Source: Paenibacillus tyrphae (lineage in GTDB: Bacteria > Bacillota > Bacilli > Paenibacillales > NBRC-103111). Taken from it: DNA of 64,000 bases. The position numbers were made by a program, and so were the translations under genes. The stretch lies in NCBI RefSeq assembly GCF_027925525.1, contig NZ_BSDJ01000012.1:172799-236798 (forward strand), given 5' to 3'. This document shows positions 46,394-55,417 of the stretch, piece by piece (position 1 is the stretch's first letter; each line of letters begins with the position of its first letter). The notes beneath the pieces are model-generated. The model did no database searches and had not been told where the DNA came from. It worked only from the letters and a program-made list of their open reading frames with translations.

Positions 46394-47479
46394 TCACTTC
46401 TCCGGGTTATACATGCGAAGCGTGCTGCGGTAGGCCCGTTTCATTCGGTCCAACTGCCCGGCAAAAAAGGGCTCGGGCTTGGCGAGGGCCTGCCGAAGCG
46501 GCACAATCCGGCACATCTTTTGCCGGCCATTCCTCGCAATGCATACCCACGTCGGGACGTACTCCACTCCTGTGAGCCGGACGGAACCGCGGGATGTTTT
46601 GCGGATTTTGATACGGACGATCAACCCGGTTAAGGCGGCATCCTTGCCGTGTAACCGGGTGGAAATAAAGTTGCCCAGCGAATAGATCGCGAACCGGTCT
46701 CGCGTCCGGCCGTCGATGTCTTTCACCGTGCGGCACACGGCCGGTTGAAGAACATGCGGATGCGATCCAAGCACCACATCGGCCCCCTGACGAAACAAAA
46801 ACCGGACCAGCTCTTTCTGGGGAGCAGCCGGACTTTGATGATATTCGTAGCCGCAATGCACGTACACAATAATAAAATCCGAGACGGCCCGCAACCGTTC
46901 CAGGTCCTTCTCTATGCTTGTACGCACAATCTTCTTGACGCCGGCCGGCTGGCTCTTCGGAACCGGTATCCCGTTCGTATCTCGCGTATAGGCTAAAATG
47001 CCGATACGAACCCCTTCGACCTCTTGAACAAAGAGCGATCGGGATTCTTGCCGGTTCCGGTACGTTCCGACGTGGGCGATCCCGTTCTTGTCGAGCACTT
47101 CGAGCGTCCGTCTGAGCCCGTGGAGGCCATAGTCCATGCAATGGTTATTTGCCGTAGCAAGCACATTGAAGCCGGCCGCCTTCAGCGCGGAGGCGAAGGC
47201 ATCCGGACAATTGAAGGACGGACAGCCGTTCTTCGGATTGCGCCTTGTCTTCGTGTAGCCGTCGTCCGGTCCCCCAGCGAAGGTGGTCTCGAGATTGCCG
47301 ATCGTCAGATGCGCATCCTGCAGAAAGCGGGCAACCGGTTCAAACGCCTGCCCGAAGTCATAAAGTCCCCTTTTATGGCCGGTGGAGTCCCTTTGTCCGT
47401 CTCCTGTGCGCATCAGCCGAACCAGCAGCGGCTTCATCAATATATCGCCAACAGCGGCAATGATAATCTCGCGCGACAT
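46394..47479 (-). CDS. CapA-family protein (PGA_cap metallophosphatase-like)
   Basis: 361 residues from the ATG at 47479 (GAGGA 7 bases upstream). All family motifs are present: VGDILMKPLL, TIGNLETTF, TANNHCMDYG, LGSHPHVLQPA and SLGNFI, a calcineurin-like metal site. Unlike PgsA/CapA of poly-gamma-glutamate synthesis it has no N-terminal membrane anchor or signal, so it is probably cytoplasmic. It is the last gene of the operon with an MppP-like arginine oxidase and a dehydrogenase homologue. No capB or capC is adjacent, but a Mur ligase is divergently encoded. Its reaction here is unknown. Confidence 0.85.
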   Translation of the reverse strand: MSREIIIAAVGDILMKPLLVRLMRTGDGQRDSTGHKRGLYDFGQAFEPVARFLQDAHLTIGNLETTFAGGPDDGYTKTRRNPKNGCPSFNCPDAFASALKAAGFNVLATANNHCMDYGLHGLRRTLEVLDKNGIAHVGTYRNRQESRSLFVQEVEGVRIGILAYTRDTNGIPVPKSQPAGVKKIVRTSIEKDLERLRAVSDFIIVYVHCGYEYHQSPAAPQKELVRFLFRQGADVVLGSHPHVLQPAVCRTVKDIDGRTRDRFAIYSLGNFISTRLHGKDAALTGLIVRIKIRKTSRGSVRLTGVEYVPTWVCIARNGRQKMCRIVPLRQALAKPEPFFAGQLDRMKRAYRSTLRMYNPEK

Positions 47480-47566
47480 GCAATCGTCCTCACTATAACT
47501 GGGCTTATTATTCTCCATTCACTATATGCAATGCCTCCGGATTGGTTCAGCCGATACAACACGCGA

Positions 47567-48526
47567 TCATTCGCTTTCCGGCCTCTTCGATGCCAGAAAC
47601 TCCTCATTCACGATATTGCGCGGATTTCCGCTTATATATCCTCGGATGTTATCCAGCAATTCCTTCATATTGGCTTCCCGGGCGGTATCCGTATACCACG
47701 CCGTACCGGGCGTAAATACAACGTTATCGAGCTTATACAAGGGGTTGCCAGCCACCTGCGCCAGGTCATCAAGGCCCGCACCGGCGATTTTTCCGTCCCG
47801 AAGCAGGGTGAACAACGCTTCCTCGTCCACCAGACCGCCCCGGCTCGTGTTGATGAACAGGGCCGTCCTTTTCATCGAAGACAGCAGTTCCGAGGTGATC
47901 ATGCCTTTCGTCCTGGCATGGAACGGCACATGCAGCGAGATGACGTCGCTTCGGCGCATCACCTCATGGATATCCGCCGGTTCCACTCCCGGGACGGTCC
48001 TTCCGGACCGGTTCGCGCCGATCACTTGCATCCTGAAGCCTCGAGCGATCCGTGCCACCGCCTGCCCGATCCGGCCCGTGCCGATCAGCCCTAACGTTCG
48101 GCCTGCCAGTTCGCCTGCAAGGAAAGGGCCGTATACATGGCTTTCTCCCTGCCGAACAAGGCGATCCGCCCGGATGATGCGCCGATTGACCGCGAGCAGG
48201 AGCGCAAACACATGCTCCGCCACCGCTTGCGCCGAATAGGTCGGACAGTTCGACACGGAAATTCCAGCAGCTCCTGCAGCCTCGATATCGACCAGATCGT
48301 ATCCGGTCATGACAAGGGCGATATGTTTCAGCCTCTGCAGCTTCCCGAACGCCAATTCCCGAAGCCGCGTCCATTCCACAATCGCAATGTCCGCTTTTGA
48401 CAATCGTAGAACGGCAGTCGTTACGTCCGGCCGGTCGTAATAAACTTCAAATTCTCCGAGCTTTTCCATCTCCCGCACGAAATTGTCCGGCAGGTAAGTC
48501 GGTTGATCCAGATAAATGATTCTCAT
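47567..48526 (-). CDS. D-2-hydroxyacid dehydrogenase homologue lacking catalytic His and Glu
   Basis: 319 residues from the ATG at 48526, which overlaps the stop of the upstream gene by four bases. The NAD-binding domain is intact (TLGLIGTGRIGQAVARIARG) and the catalytic Arg is present (NTSRGGLVDEEAL). The usual GLDVFExEP reads GLDDLAQVA and the usual LTPHIAW reads FTPGTAWYTD, so the catalytic Glu and His are both replaced. A normal keto-acid reductase mechanism is therefore unlikely; imine reduction or a binding role is possible. It follows the MppP-like gene and precedes the capA-like gene. Confidence 0.8.
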   Translation of the reverse strand: MRIIYLDQPTYLPDNFVREMEKLGEFEVYYDRPDVTTAVLRLSKADIAIVEWTRLRELAFGKLQRLKHIALVMTGYDLVDIEAAGAAGISVSNCPTYSAQAVAEHVFALLLAVNRRIIRADRLVRQGESHVYGPFLAGELAGRTLGLIGTGRIGQAVARIARGFRMQVIGANRSGRTVPGVEPADIHEVMRRSDVISLHVPFHARTKGMITSELLSSMKRTALFINTSRGGLVDEEALFTLLRDGKIAGAGLDDLAQVAGNPLYKLDNVVFTPGTAWYTDTAREANMKELLDNIRGYISGNPRNIVNEEFLASKRPESE

Positions 48527-49671
48527 GTCGTATCCATCCCGTTCGTCATGAATGCCGATTGCAAAATTTTGCAGGCCTCGGCGAACATATCTGGACATCG
48601 GGCAAGCGCGATCCGGATATATCGCTCCCCCTGTCCGTGGTCGTGCCAGTAGAAATGGTCCCCCGGCAAAATCCCGAGTCCCAGCCGCTGCAGACGGTCC
48701 ACCATATCCAAGCTGCGGATGTTGGGGTCGGTTATGCGAAGCCATTCGACGCTGATCGTCGAAGCCGGATTGTTCAAGAGAAGCCCGGAGGAGCGAATAG
48801 CTTCCCGCAGCGTCTTGCGGTTCCGGTCAATCGTATCCCATACGACGGACTGCAATCCGTGCCGCACGGTATCCTTCAAATATTCGATCAGCAGCTGCAG
48901 GATAAATGGCGAAACGTTCAGCAAAATATCGTTGTGAAGCTCAAGCACGTCATCGGCCAAATCTTCGCTCATCGCCAGAATGCTGCATTTTAGATCTTGA
49001 GTCGGCCACGTCTTCCCCGTATCCTCCACCATCAAATAGCTGATGTTTGACCTCTCCAGCAGCTCGTACTGATCCCATAAAGGCTTTCTTGAAAAAAATC
49101 GGAACGTGCAGTCAACGATAAGCAGCTTGCCGTAATCACCACACAGCGCAACAAGCCTTTCCCATTGTTCCCGCGACAGCTCGAAGCCCGTCGGGTTGTT
49201 GGGAAGCGTAACGAACACCGCATCGGCGGCTAGTCCGGCAAACGTCTCTTCCATCCGGTCGAGCCTGAGCTCCTCCTCATGCAGCGGTGTCAAAGCTACG
49301 TTTCTTCGCTGCAGCAGCGTCGCCAGATTGTCGAAGCAGGGATGCAGCAGCGCGGTCGTCAGCCCCCGCGAAGCCAAAAAAGTAGCGATCAAATCGGTTG
49401 ATAGCGAAGCCGAATAACAGAACAGCGTCCGGGTAAGTCCGGCGGCGGTCTGCTGTCCGGCCAAGGTGTAGAACAGACGGCGAAATTCGTCCTCCAACTC
49501 CGCCTGCCTTGCCGCTTCGGCCTGATCGAACAAGTCGGGCAGCCGCCCGATAATTTGGCGCTGCGTATCCGTTTGGGGCTGATGGGCATGGCCATCGGCT
49601 ACGTTAAACAGCTGATTGATGCCGATCGATTCATACCTCGTCAGATTCGGCATCCGCATTAATGATTTCAC
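48523..49671 (-). CDS. MppP-type PLP/O2-dependent arginine oxidase homologue
   Basis: 382 residues from a GTG at 49671 (GGAGAG 8 bases upstream); a GTG at 49680 is the alternative. Fold-type I aminotransferase relative that matches the L-arginine oxidase/hydroxylase group (MppP, RohP, Ind4) along its length: NVADGHAHQPQTD near the N-terminus (its His is a key residue in MppP), LHPCFDNLATLL, LPNNPTGFELS, the PLP-lysine segment EDTGKTWPTQDLK and NDILLNVSPFIL. MppP converts L-arginine to 4-hydroxy-2-ketoarginine with O2. Capreomycidine synthase-like enzymes are the nearest other option. Confidence 0.8.
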   Translation of the reverse strand: MKSLMRMPNLTRYESIGINQLFNVADGHAHQPQTDTQRQIIGRLPDLFDQAEAARQAELEDEFRRLFYTLAGQQTAAGLTRTLFCYSASLSTDLIATFLASRGLTTALLHPCFDNLATLLQRRNVALTPLHEEELRLDRMEETFAGLAADAVFVTLPNNPTGFELSREQWERLVALCGDYGKLLIVDCTFRFFSRKPLWDQYELLERSNISYLMVEDTGKTWPTQDLKCSILAMSEDLADDVLELHNDILLNVSPFILQLLIEYLKDTVRHGLQSVVWDTIDRNRKTLREAIRSSGLLLNNPASTISVEWLRITDPNIRSLDMVDRLQRLGLGILPGDHFYWHDHGQGERYIRIALARCPDMFAEACKILQSAFMTNGMDTT

Positions 49672-49840
49672 TTGTCTCACTCTCCACTTGTAGAATCAAG
49701 GGTTAGTCATCTTACACCATATGGGTAATCCCCTGCTGCCGGACTCGTACAAACGCCCATTTTTCCCCATATACCCACTCCATCCGTTTACGCCCGGCGT
49801 AGACTAAAGCATACATTCGCTGTGAAAAGGTGGGATTTGC

Positions 49841-50944
49841 ATGCCGGTTCGGAACATTCCCGTCATCGCGGTGACAGGCAGTGCGGGAAAAACGACCACG
49901 AAAGAAATGATCGCTTCCATCCTGCGAAGACGTTGGACCATCTTCAAATCGGCGTCGAACTGGAATTTGCCGCCGAGCACGCGCAAGTACACCAAGCAGA
50001 TTCGTGCCCGGCACAAGGCGGCCGTCCTTGAATTCGGGATGCTCCGCAAAGGGCATATCCGCGAGCATTGCCGCTTGATCAAACCGGGCTACAGCGTGAT
50101 TACCAACGTCGGAACGGCGCATATCGGCAATGTCGGACACCGGGTCCAAGGCATCGCGGCCGCGAAATCGGAACTGATCCGGCATATGCGGAAGACCGGA
50201 ACGCTTGTCCTGAATGCGGATAACGCGAATTCCAAGCTGCTGTCCGTCAAAGGATTTCAAGGGAAGCTGCTGAAGGTCGGCATCCGCAACAAAGCCCATT
50301 ACAAGGCGCACGGCATCCGGTTCTTGGGCCGGGGGGTTACCTTCCGAGTTCGGCTGAACGGGAAAGAGGAGCGATTTTTCATCCCGTGTTTGGGGGTCCA
50401 TAACGTGTACAATGCGCTGAATGCGATCGCGATTACGCACAGCTTGGGATTCACGGCGGGCGAAATCCGCAAGGGGTTGGCGAAGTATCCGATTCCGTAC
50501 CGCCGATTGGTCCGAACGGAGCTGCCGAGGCAACTCACCTTGATCGACGATACGTTCAGCTCCAATCCCGATGCGACCAAGGCCGCCCTCGACACGCTCG
50601 CCTCAGTAAGCCGAAAGCACAAAATCGCCATCATCGGCTATATGAAGGACATGGGAAAATACGCCATCCGAGGTCACGATGAGGTTGGAAAATATGCCGC
50701 TCAAAAAAGACTCACCCGGCTCTACACGGTCGGAAAGCTCGCGCGGCACATCGCGGCGGGCGCCAAAAAAGCGGGCTTCCCTGCAACCCGCATCCGCAGC
50801 TTCGCATCCAGACATCAGCTTCATCGAGCGCTTGCCGGGACGATCAAGCCGGATACCGCAATCCTGGTCAAGGGCACCCACTTATTAAAGCTGGAGAAAA
50901 CCGTTTCCTTCCTGAAACGCAGCTTATCCGGCAAGCGGTCATAA
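49841..50944 (+). CDS. MurF-like amide ligase without the N-terminal UDP-binding domain
   Basis: 367 residues; AAGGTGGG lies 6 bases before the ATG. The protein starts directly at the ATP-binding domain: VTGSAGKTTTKEM at residues 11-23, then TNVGTAHIGNVG, AAAKSELI, and the C-terminal Mur domain with IDDTFSSNPDATKAAL and KDMGKY. MurF is about 450 residues, and the missing part is the one that holds the UDP-sugar. So it probably joins an amino acid or amine to a small carboxylate in an ATP-dependent reaction. It is unusually rich in Lys and Arg. It is divergent from the MppP-like operon, 169 bases away, and ends at a strong terminator. Confidence 0.8.
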   Translation: MPVRNIPVIAVTGSAGKTTTKEMIASILRRRWTIFKSASNWNLPPSTRKYTKQIRARHKAAVLEFGMLRKGHIREHCRLIKPGYSVITNVGTAHIGNVGHRVQGIAAAKSELIRHMRKTGTLVLNADNANSKLLSVKGFQGKLLKVGIRNKAHYKAHGIRFLGRGVTFRVRLNGKEERFFIPCLGVHNVYNALNAIAITHSLGFTAGEIRKGLAKYPIPYRRLVRTELPRQLTLIDDTFSSNPDATKAALDTLASVSRKHKIAIIGYMKDMGKYAIRGHDEVGKYAAQKRLTRLYTVGKLARHIAAGAKKAGFPATRIRSFASRHQLHRALAGTIKPDTAILVKGTHLLKLEKTVSFLKRSLSGKRS

Positions 50945-50959
50945 AGGCAGCTCCAGCAA

Positions 50960-50985
50960 GTCCCGGTGCCCGGGACACTTTTTTT
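50960..50985 (+). terminator. Terminator of the Mur ligase gene
   Basis: GTCCCGG (50960-50966), a 3-base loop, then CCGGGAC (50970-50976) and a run of seven Ts from 50979. It lies 16 bases past the stop codon and isolates the ligase gene from the J-domain gene. Confidence 0.9.
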
Positions 50986-51023
50986 GTAAAAAAAACTAAA
51001 ATTTTTTATTGGCCCGCCGATAT

Positions 51024-51029
51024 TATAAT
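51024..51029 (+). promoter_or_regulatory. -10 box of the J-domain gene
   Basis: A perfect TATAAT lies about 60 bases before the start at 51090 in a very AT-rich stretch. No good -35 is present at 17 bases (only a T run), so the promoter is weak or needs an activator. Confidence 0.5.
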
Positions 51030-51089
51030 AGTTAAAACTGAAAACATTTGGAAAGTTTTCGACATCAAGGAAAGGTCAAGGGCTTTAAA

Positions 51090-53666
51090 ATGAATATTTG
51101 GGAATTACTAGGAATTCCTCCTACGCTTGAAGTCAGCGCCATTAAACGCGCCTACGCCACGAAGCTAAAGCTCTACCATCCCGAAGACGATCCGGACGGC
51201 TTCCAACGTTTGCGGGAAGCGTATGAACAAGCGTTAAATGAAGCGAAATATCTCAAGGAAGCGCAGCAGCCGGTGCGCTCCGACTCCGTGGGGCCGGCGA
51301 GCGATAAGCGTGACCAGCCGCCTCAACCTGACGCATCGAACCGCGAACCCGCTCCATGGGTTGATTCCGATCCCGCAGCTCCCTCTCCCTCATTTGTCGA
51401 AGAGACGATGAAGCGGATCGAAGCTTTATACGCCAAGCTGCCGACGCGGATCGACGTAGGCTTATGGAACGAACTGTTTGCTCAAGAAGAGCTTTGGGAT
51501 ATGAATGTAAAGGCCGCTTTGCATGAACGGCTGTTAGCGTTTCTGGCCGAGCATAGCCATCTGCCCAAGCCGATTTGGGCGCTGCTGGACGATCACTTCT
51601 TATGGACAAGCCAAGAAAGGGAATTAACTAAACGCTACCCGGAAAGTTTCGTCGATTATTTGTTGATGGAAATTACCAAGCCTTGGGAACTACGCTACGA
51701 GTTTATTCCCGAAACGATTGATTATGACGCGTTTATCGGATACCGGAACGCGGCCCAGCATGCGCTGATGCACAACAATCTGACGTCTGCCAGGCCGTAT
51801 CTGGCTGCGGCCCGGGATTTGTTTGCGGATGACCCGGACCTGCTCAGATTGACCGGCGACTTTTACGTACGCATAGGCGACTTGGAGCAAGCGCTCCAGG
51901 CATACAGTCGCTTGATTGAACTCCATCCCGCAGATCTCGACGGATTTATTCACCGTGCCGCCCTGTCGCTGGAAGCAGGGAATCTAAGACAGGCGTTCTC
52001 CGACTACCAGCATGTTTTGTCGCACATGCCTGACGATCTGCAAGCTCTCAGCGGACTGGCACGCTGTTACATAGCCTATGACAAGTTAGCCGAAGCCAAG
52101 TCGCTGCTCGAGCTCATCATCGCTCAGTATCCGTTCGACCTCGATTCGCGCATCCGGCTAATGGATGTGAACAAGCAGTTGGCCGGCAAAATACGCACGG
52201 ACTTGATCCTTTCGCCCGAACAGGCCGAGCTGCAATTTGCGCTGGCCCAAATTTATTTTGATTTGGAACAGTTTGACCCCTGCTGCAAGGTGTTTGACAT
52301 CATTCAGACTTTGACCGCATTGAACTCCGACATGTATTTGCTGTGGGCTCGTGCGTCATTTAAACGGCGATTGAAGAACAAGGCCTTCGAATTATTCGAA
52401 AAAGCATGGAGCGCAGCGCAGAACGAAGGCGTCAACGGCTACGAAATCCTCGTTCATCGAGGTATAGCTTACCTGAAAGCGAAGAACACGAAGCTTGCGG
52501 TCCGCGACCTGTCTGACGCACTGCGGATGAACGAGTATAATGCTGTCGTTCTCGGTCATTTGGCGAGCATCTTCCTGAAGGAGAAGCAGTGGCAGGAAGG
52601 GATCGGGTTTGCCGATCGCGCCATCGCCATCGATCCGTCCAACTGGCATTATTATTCCGTCAGAGGCCTCTGCCACTATCATTTGAATAACAATAGGGAA
52701 GCTCTCAACGACCATGCCGTGGTGGTGGAGCATGAATATGATTTTGACGAAGCGTGGTTCCGGAAAGGGATGCTGCATTTGCGTCTGGGCCAATATCCCG
52801 AAGCGATTACATGCTTTGAGACCGAGATGGCTTGGAATCATGAGGAGGATTCCTACTATTATGTGGCCGGCGCATGTTTTCTGAATCGCGATTACAAGGC
52901 CGCTCTTGAGGCAATCCGTAAATACAAACGTGCTCATCCCGACGATGCAATCGGATATATGATCGAGGGCGATATTTACCGTGCTATGGGCGATGAGGCC
53001 AAGGCGAAGGAAATCTATTTCGAGGCGGCGGAATTGTTTAAGGACGATTATTATCCGACCCAATTGGCGCTGTATTACCTTCTGAAGGAATGGAAAGTGG
53101 TGACAGGCAAGCAAATGACTGCCTTTATCCGCCGTCTTGCCGCTGGCTGGCCGAACGATACATGGGTGCAGCTTGAACGCCTCAAGTTTATGATCAACAC
53201 GGATTTATGGGAACATGTCCCCGAACTGGTGAAAACTTATTTTGCGAATTGCAGCGACGACCCTTCTTATGATTCCTTGATTTGGCTGTACTCCGGGGTG
53301 GCTTATTACCACGAGGGAAACTACGCGGAAAGCATCGAGAGCTTGACACGCGCGCATGAGCTTGGAGAAAGAAAAAGCGTCAGCATTTACTTAAGCATGG
53401 CGCACGTCAAGCTGGAACGGATGGCGGAAGCGTTGTCCTACGCCCTGCAGGCTTGTCAGGAAGATCCGGATAACGAGGAGTACCGGTTGTTTTATAACCG
53501 GCTTCAAGATCAGACGGATAAAAAGTCGCTTTGGGGGCTCTTCGGCATCAAAAAGAAGTTCCGCATTCCTAAGACGCTTTTCCTGAAGCATCAGGATGTG
53601 GGCGACGTGCACGCCTTGCATTTTATGCTGGATGAAGATGAGGATGGGGATGAAGAAGATGAATAG
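51090..53666 (+). CDS. J-domain protein with TPR repeats
   Basis: 858 residues from the ATG at 51090 (AAGGG 7 bases upstream). Residues 1-60 form a J domain of the DjlB/DjlC kind: [41 protein letters not shown], with HPED in place of HPD. After a Pro-rich linker, about residues 215-820 are tetratricopeptide repeats (for example [20 protein letters not shown]). The C-terminus is very acidic. J domains stimulate Hsp70 ATPase, so it may deliver clients bound by its TPRs to an Hsp70. It overlaps the downstream DUF1266 gene by 17 bases. Confidence 0.85.
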   Translation: MNIWELLGIPPTLEVSAIKRAYATKLKLYHPEDDPDGFQRLREAYEQALNEAKYLKEAQQPVRSDSVGPASDKRDQPPQPDASNREPAPWVDSDPAAPSPSFVEETMKRIEALYAKLPTRIDVGLWNELFAQEELWDMNVKAALHERLLAFLAEHSHLPKPIWALLDDHFLWTSQERELTKRYPESFVDYLLMEITKPWELRYEFIPETIDYDAFIGYRNAAQHALMHNNLTSARPYLAAARDLFADDPDLLRLTGDFYVRIGDLEQALQAYSRLIELHPADLDGFIHRAALSLEAGNLRQAFSDYQHVLSHMPDDLQALSGLARCYIAYDKLAEAKSLLELIIAQYPFDLDSRIRLMDVNKQLAGKIRTDLILSPEQAELQFALAQIYFDLEQFDPCCKVFDIIQTLTALNSDMYLLWARASFKRRLKNKAFELFEKAWSAAQNEGVNGYEILVHRGIAYLKAKNTKLAVRDLSDALRMNEYNAVVLGHLASIFLKEKQWQEGIGFADRAIAIDPSNWHYYSVRGLCHYHLNNNREALNDHAVVVEHEYDFDEAWFRKGMLHLRLGQYPEAITCFETEMAWNHEEDSYYYVAGACFLNRDYKAALEAIRKYKRAHPDDAIGYMIEGDIYRAMGDEAKAKEIYFEAAELFKDDYYPTQLALYYLLKEWKVVTGKQMTAFIRRLAAGWPNDTWVQLERLKFMINTDLWEHVPELVKTYFANCSDDPSYDSLIWLYSGVAYYHEGNYAESIESLTRAHELGERKSVSIYLSMAHVKLERMAEALSYALQACQEDPDNEEYRLFYNRLQDQTDKKSLWGLFGIKKKFRIPKTLFLKHQDVGDVHALHFMLDEDEDGDEEDE

Positions 53667-54354
53667 AGATCGTCAAAGCGAATCCAATCTGACCGAACTA
53701 TGGAGTATCTCGTTATGCGCCGTGTTATACAAAATGAACGGGCTCGACCCCGGAGACGACGACGAATGGGAGTCCGCAAAAAATATCGAAATGCATAAGC
53801 AGTCTTTTCAACGGGATTGGGGGATCGAGAGCGCGGAAGATTTAAGGAGAAATCTTGAGTGGCTGGCCGAAGAGGGGCATCGCGAGTCGTTCAATCAGAT
53901 CCGGTCCTTTCTGTCCGCCTTGTCTGAAGCCGAACAAACGAAATATATCGAATCGATCCCGAAAACGACGGACAGGTACCGAAAGCATCAAATTGTAAAA
54001 GCGTATATGAACCGGCTCCCGGCTGCGGGGATCGCCGCTTGGGACTTGGGCAGATATGCGTATTTGAGCCGAAAAGGCGCTGTCATGGGCTACATCTCGC
54101 AGGAACAATCGCTGGAGCTTGTGAAACCGATCATTGCCGCTGCCCAGCAATCGTATTCCGGCTGGCGCGAGTACGGAACCGGCTATTTGGCCGGAAGGCA
54201 ATTTTGGTGGGCGCAGCCCACGGCGGCAAGCGCCCAGAAAATGGCGGGCTATGTCCGCAGCCTGCTCCTGAATGCCGACAGCCTGTGGAACCGGCTGGAG
54301 TGGGAGATGCCGCTCGAAGAGACTGCCGGGCAGCCGGCAAGCCCATTGGCCTAA
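53650..54354 (+). CDS. DUF1266-family protein
   Basis: 234 residues from the ATG at 53650 (GAGG 6 bases upstream); 53659 is a possible alternative. It overlaps the end of the J-domain gene and is translationally coupled to it. The C-terminal half has the DUF1266 pattern [41 protein letters not shown]. Function unknown. In Escherichia coli DUF1266 genes (ybeR, ybeU) also lie beside J-domain genes (djlB, djlC) and the Hsp70 gene hscC, which supports a shared role with the J-domain protein. Confidence 0.8.
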   Translation: MKKMNRDRQSESNLTELWSISLCAVLYKMNGLDPGDDDEWESAKNIEMHKQSFQRDWGIESAEDLRRNLEWLAEEGHRESFNQIRSFLSALSEAEQTKYIESIPKTTDRYRKHQIVKAYMNRLPAAGIAAWDLGRYAYLSRKGAVMGYISQEQSLELVKPIIAAAQQSYSGWREYGTGYLAGRQFWWAQPTAASAQKMAGYVRSLLLNADSLWNRLEWEMPLEETAGQPASPLA

Positions 54355-54384
54355 CGCACCTCGAATTTTCCATCCGCGATCCAA

Positions 54385-54640
54385 GGCCGGACGCCATCGT
54401 CCGGGAGCTTGTTGAGAAAGTGGTGAATTGAAGTAATAGAGGTGTACGAGGGGGTGGGGTATCTACTTCCGATCGCTGTTGTCAGCGGGAAATTTTAATT
54501 GAAGCCGCTTAACAGCGGGTATTTCCCGCAGACAAAGGCGAGCGCTATCGCTTCTCCAGTAGATACCCCACCTCCGTATACATCTCTTTTTTCGTAAAAA
54601 ACCCACTTTCTCAACAGCCTGGCCGGGCGCCATCGTCCGG
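54385..54640. repeat. 210-bp near-palindromic element with flanking 20-bp direct repeats
   Basis: Outer inverted ends: CTTGTTGAGAAAGTGG (54408-54423) against CCCACTTTCTCAACAG (54602-54617). Second arms: 54438-54467 against 54558-54587, sharing GTGGGGTATCTACT. Inner arms: GCGGGAAAT near 54485 against ATTTCCCGC near 54531. The element is flanked by direct repeats GGCCGGACGCCATCGTCCGG (54385-54404) and its one-mismatch copy (54621-54640), each itself a hairpin. No coding frame. This fits a non-autonomous transposable element (MITE) or a long structured RNA. Confidence 0.65.
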
Positions 54641-54664
54641 CTTCTTCGCCCGCGCATGCAAAAA

Positions 54665-54689
54665 AACCGCCTTGCCACAGCAAGCCGGT
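54665..54689 (-). terminator. Terminator of the DUF1361 gene
   Basis: On the minus strand ACCGGCTTGC, loop TGTG, GCAAGGCGGT form a stem with small bulges, followed by seven Ts (54666-54660). It begins at the stop codon of the gene. Confidence 0.8.
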
Positions 54690-54690
54690 A

Positions 54691-55398
54691 TCATAAGCGG
54701 TAGGTCGAAGGGTAATCGCGGTCTTCCGTATGCCAGCCCCCATTCATGACATAATAGAACGTTCCATGAACGATCAGAATAACCACGCCGAACAGTAGGC
54801 AGAACGGCACGGACTGCCCGTTCAAGCTTTCCCCGATGAGACTCCAGAGCGCTTTCGCGTCGGTCAGCGCATCCCAGCTGTTCAGCCGGTATTCGCGTCC
54901 GAGCAAGATCCCGTAGCCCCCCAGCATGGACACCGCAACCACAAACAGCCACGAAACGGCGCCCCCAAACCTCTTCATGACCTGATACTGAACCAAATAG
55001 GCAGAGCCGAAGCCAAGCAAAAATCCGTTCCATGAGATCAGCAGCATCACCAGAAAATCATACCAGTAGCGGAACGTCCACCGGCCGGCCTCGACATACC
55101 AAGCTTTCTGAAGCGTTAAATGGATCAGATCCGTAACGATATAGGGCGCATTCGGGAAAAACAGCAGCCAAGCCGCTCCCAGTACGGTGACGACGGCGGA
55201 ACGAACCCATCCGGGAGCCAGCCGCTTTCCGAGCTCCGCCACGGCGACGGCAAGCAGCAGCGGAATCCAGGCCAGGAACAAATTCCACAAGAGGAAGTCG
55301 AAATACGTCTTGTTGCGGAACGCATAATAAAGCGCCGTGCAAATCAGAGACAACAGTCCCATGGAGAGGACAAATTTTCCAGAATGCAGCTTTTTCAT
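54691..55398 (-). CDS. DUF1361 integral membrane protein
   Basis: 235 residues from the ATG at 55398 (GAAGGAGG upstream). About six membrane helices; the DUF1361 signature is LWNLFLAWIPLLLAV and FFPNAPYIVTDLIHL. Function not known for the family. It starts 20 bases after the TetR-type gene and is probably controlled by it. Confidence 0.85.
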   Translation of the reverse strand: MKKLHSGKFVLSMGLLSLICTALYYAFRNKTYFDFLLWNLFLAWIPLLLAVAVAELGKRLAPGWVRSAVVTVLGAAWLLFFPNAPYIVTDLIHLTLQKAWYVEAGRWTFRYWYDFLVMLLISWNGFLLGFGSAYLVQYQVMKRFGGAVSWLFVVAVSMLGGYGILLGREYRLNSWDALTDAKALWSLIGESLNGQSVPFCLLFGVVILIVHGTFYYVMNGGWHTEDRDYPSTYRL

Positions 55399-55417
55399 CC
55401 TGTCCTCCTTCGCCATT

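Noticed and set aside
49681..49840. CATACATT near 49810 as a sigma-E -10 for the Mur ligase gene
   Set aside because: No matching -35 at the required distance; a chance match is as likely.
54408..54617. Complete insertion sequence
   Set aside because: The element is only 210 bp and encodes no transposase; it is listed as a repeat.
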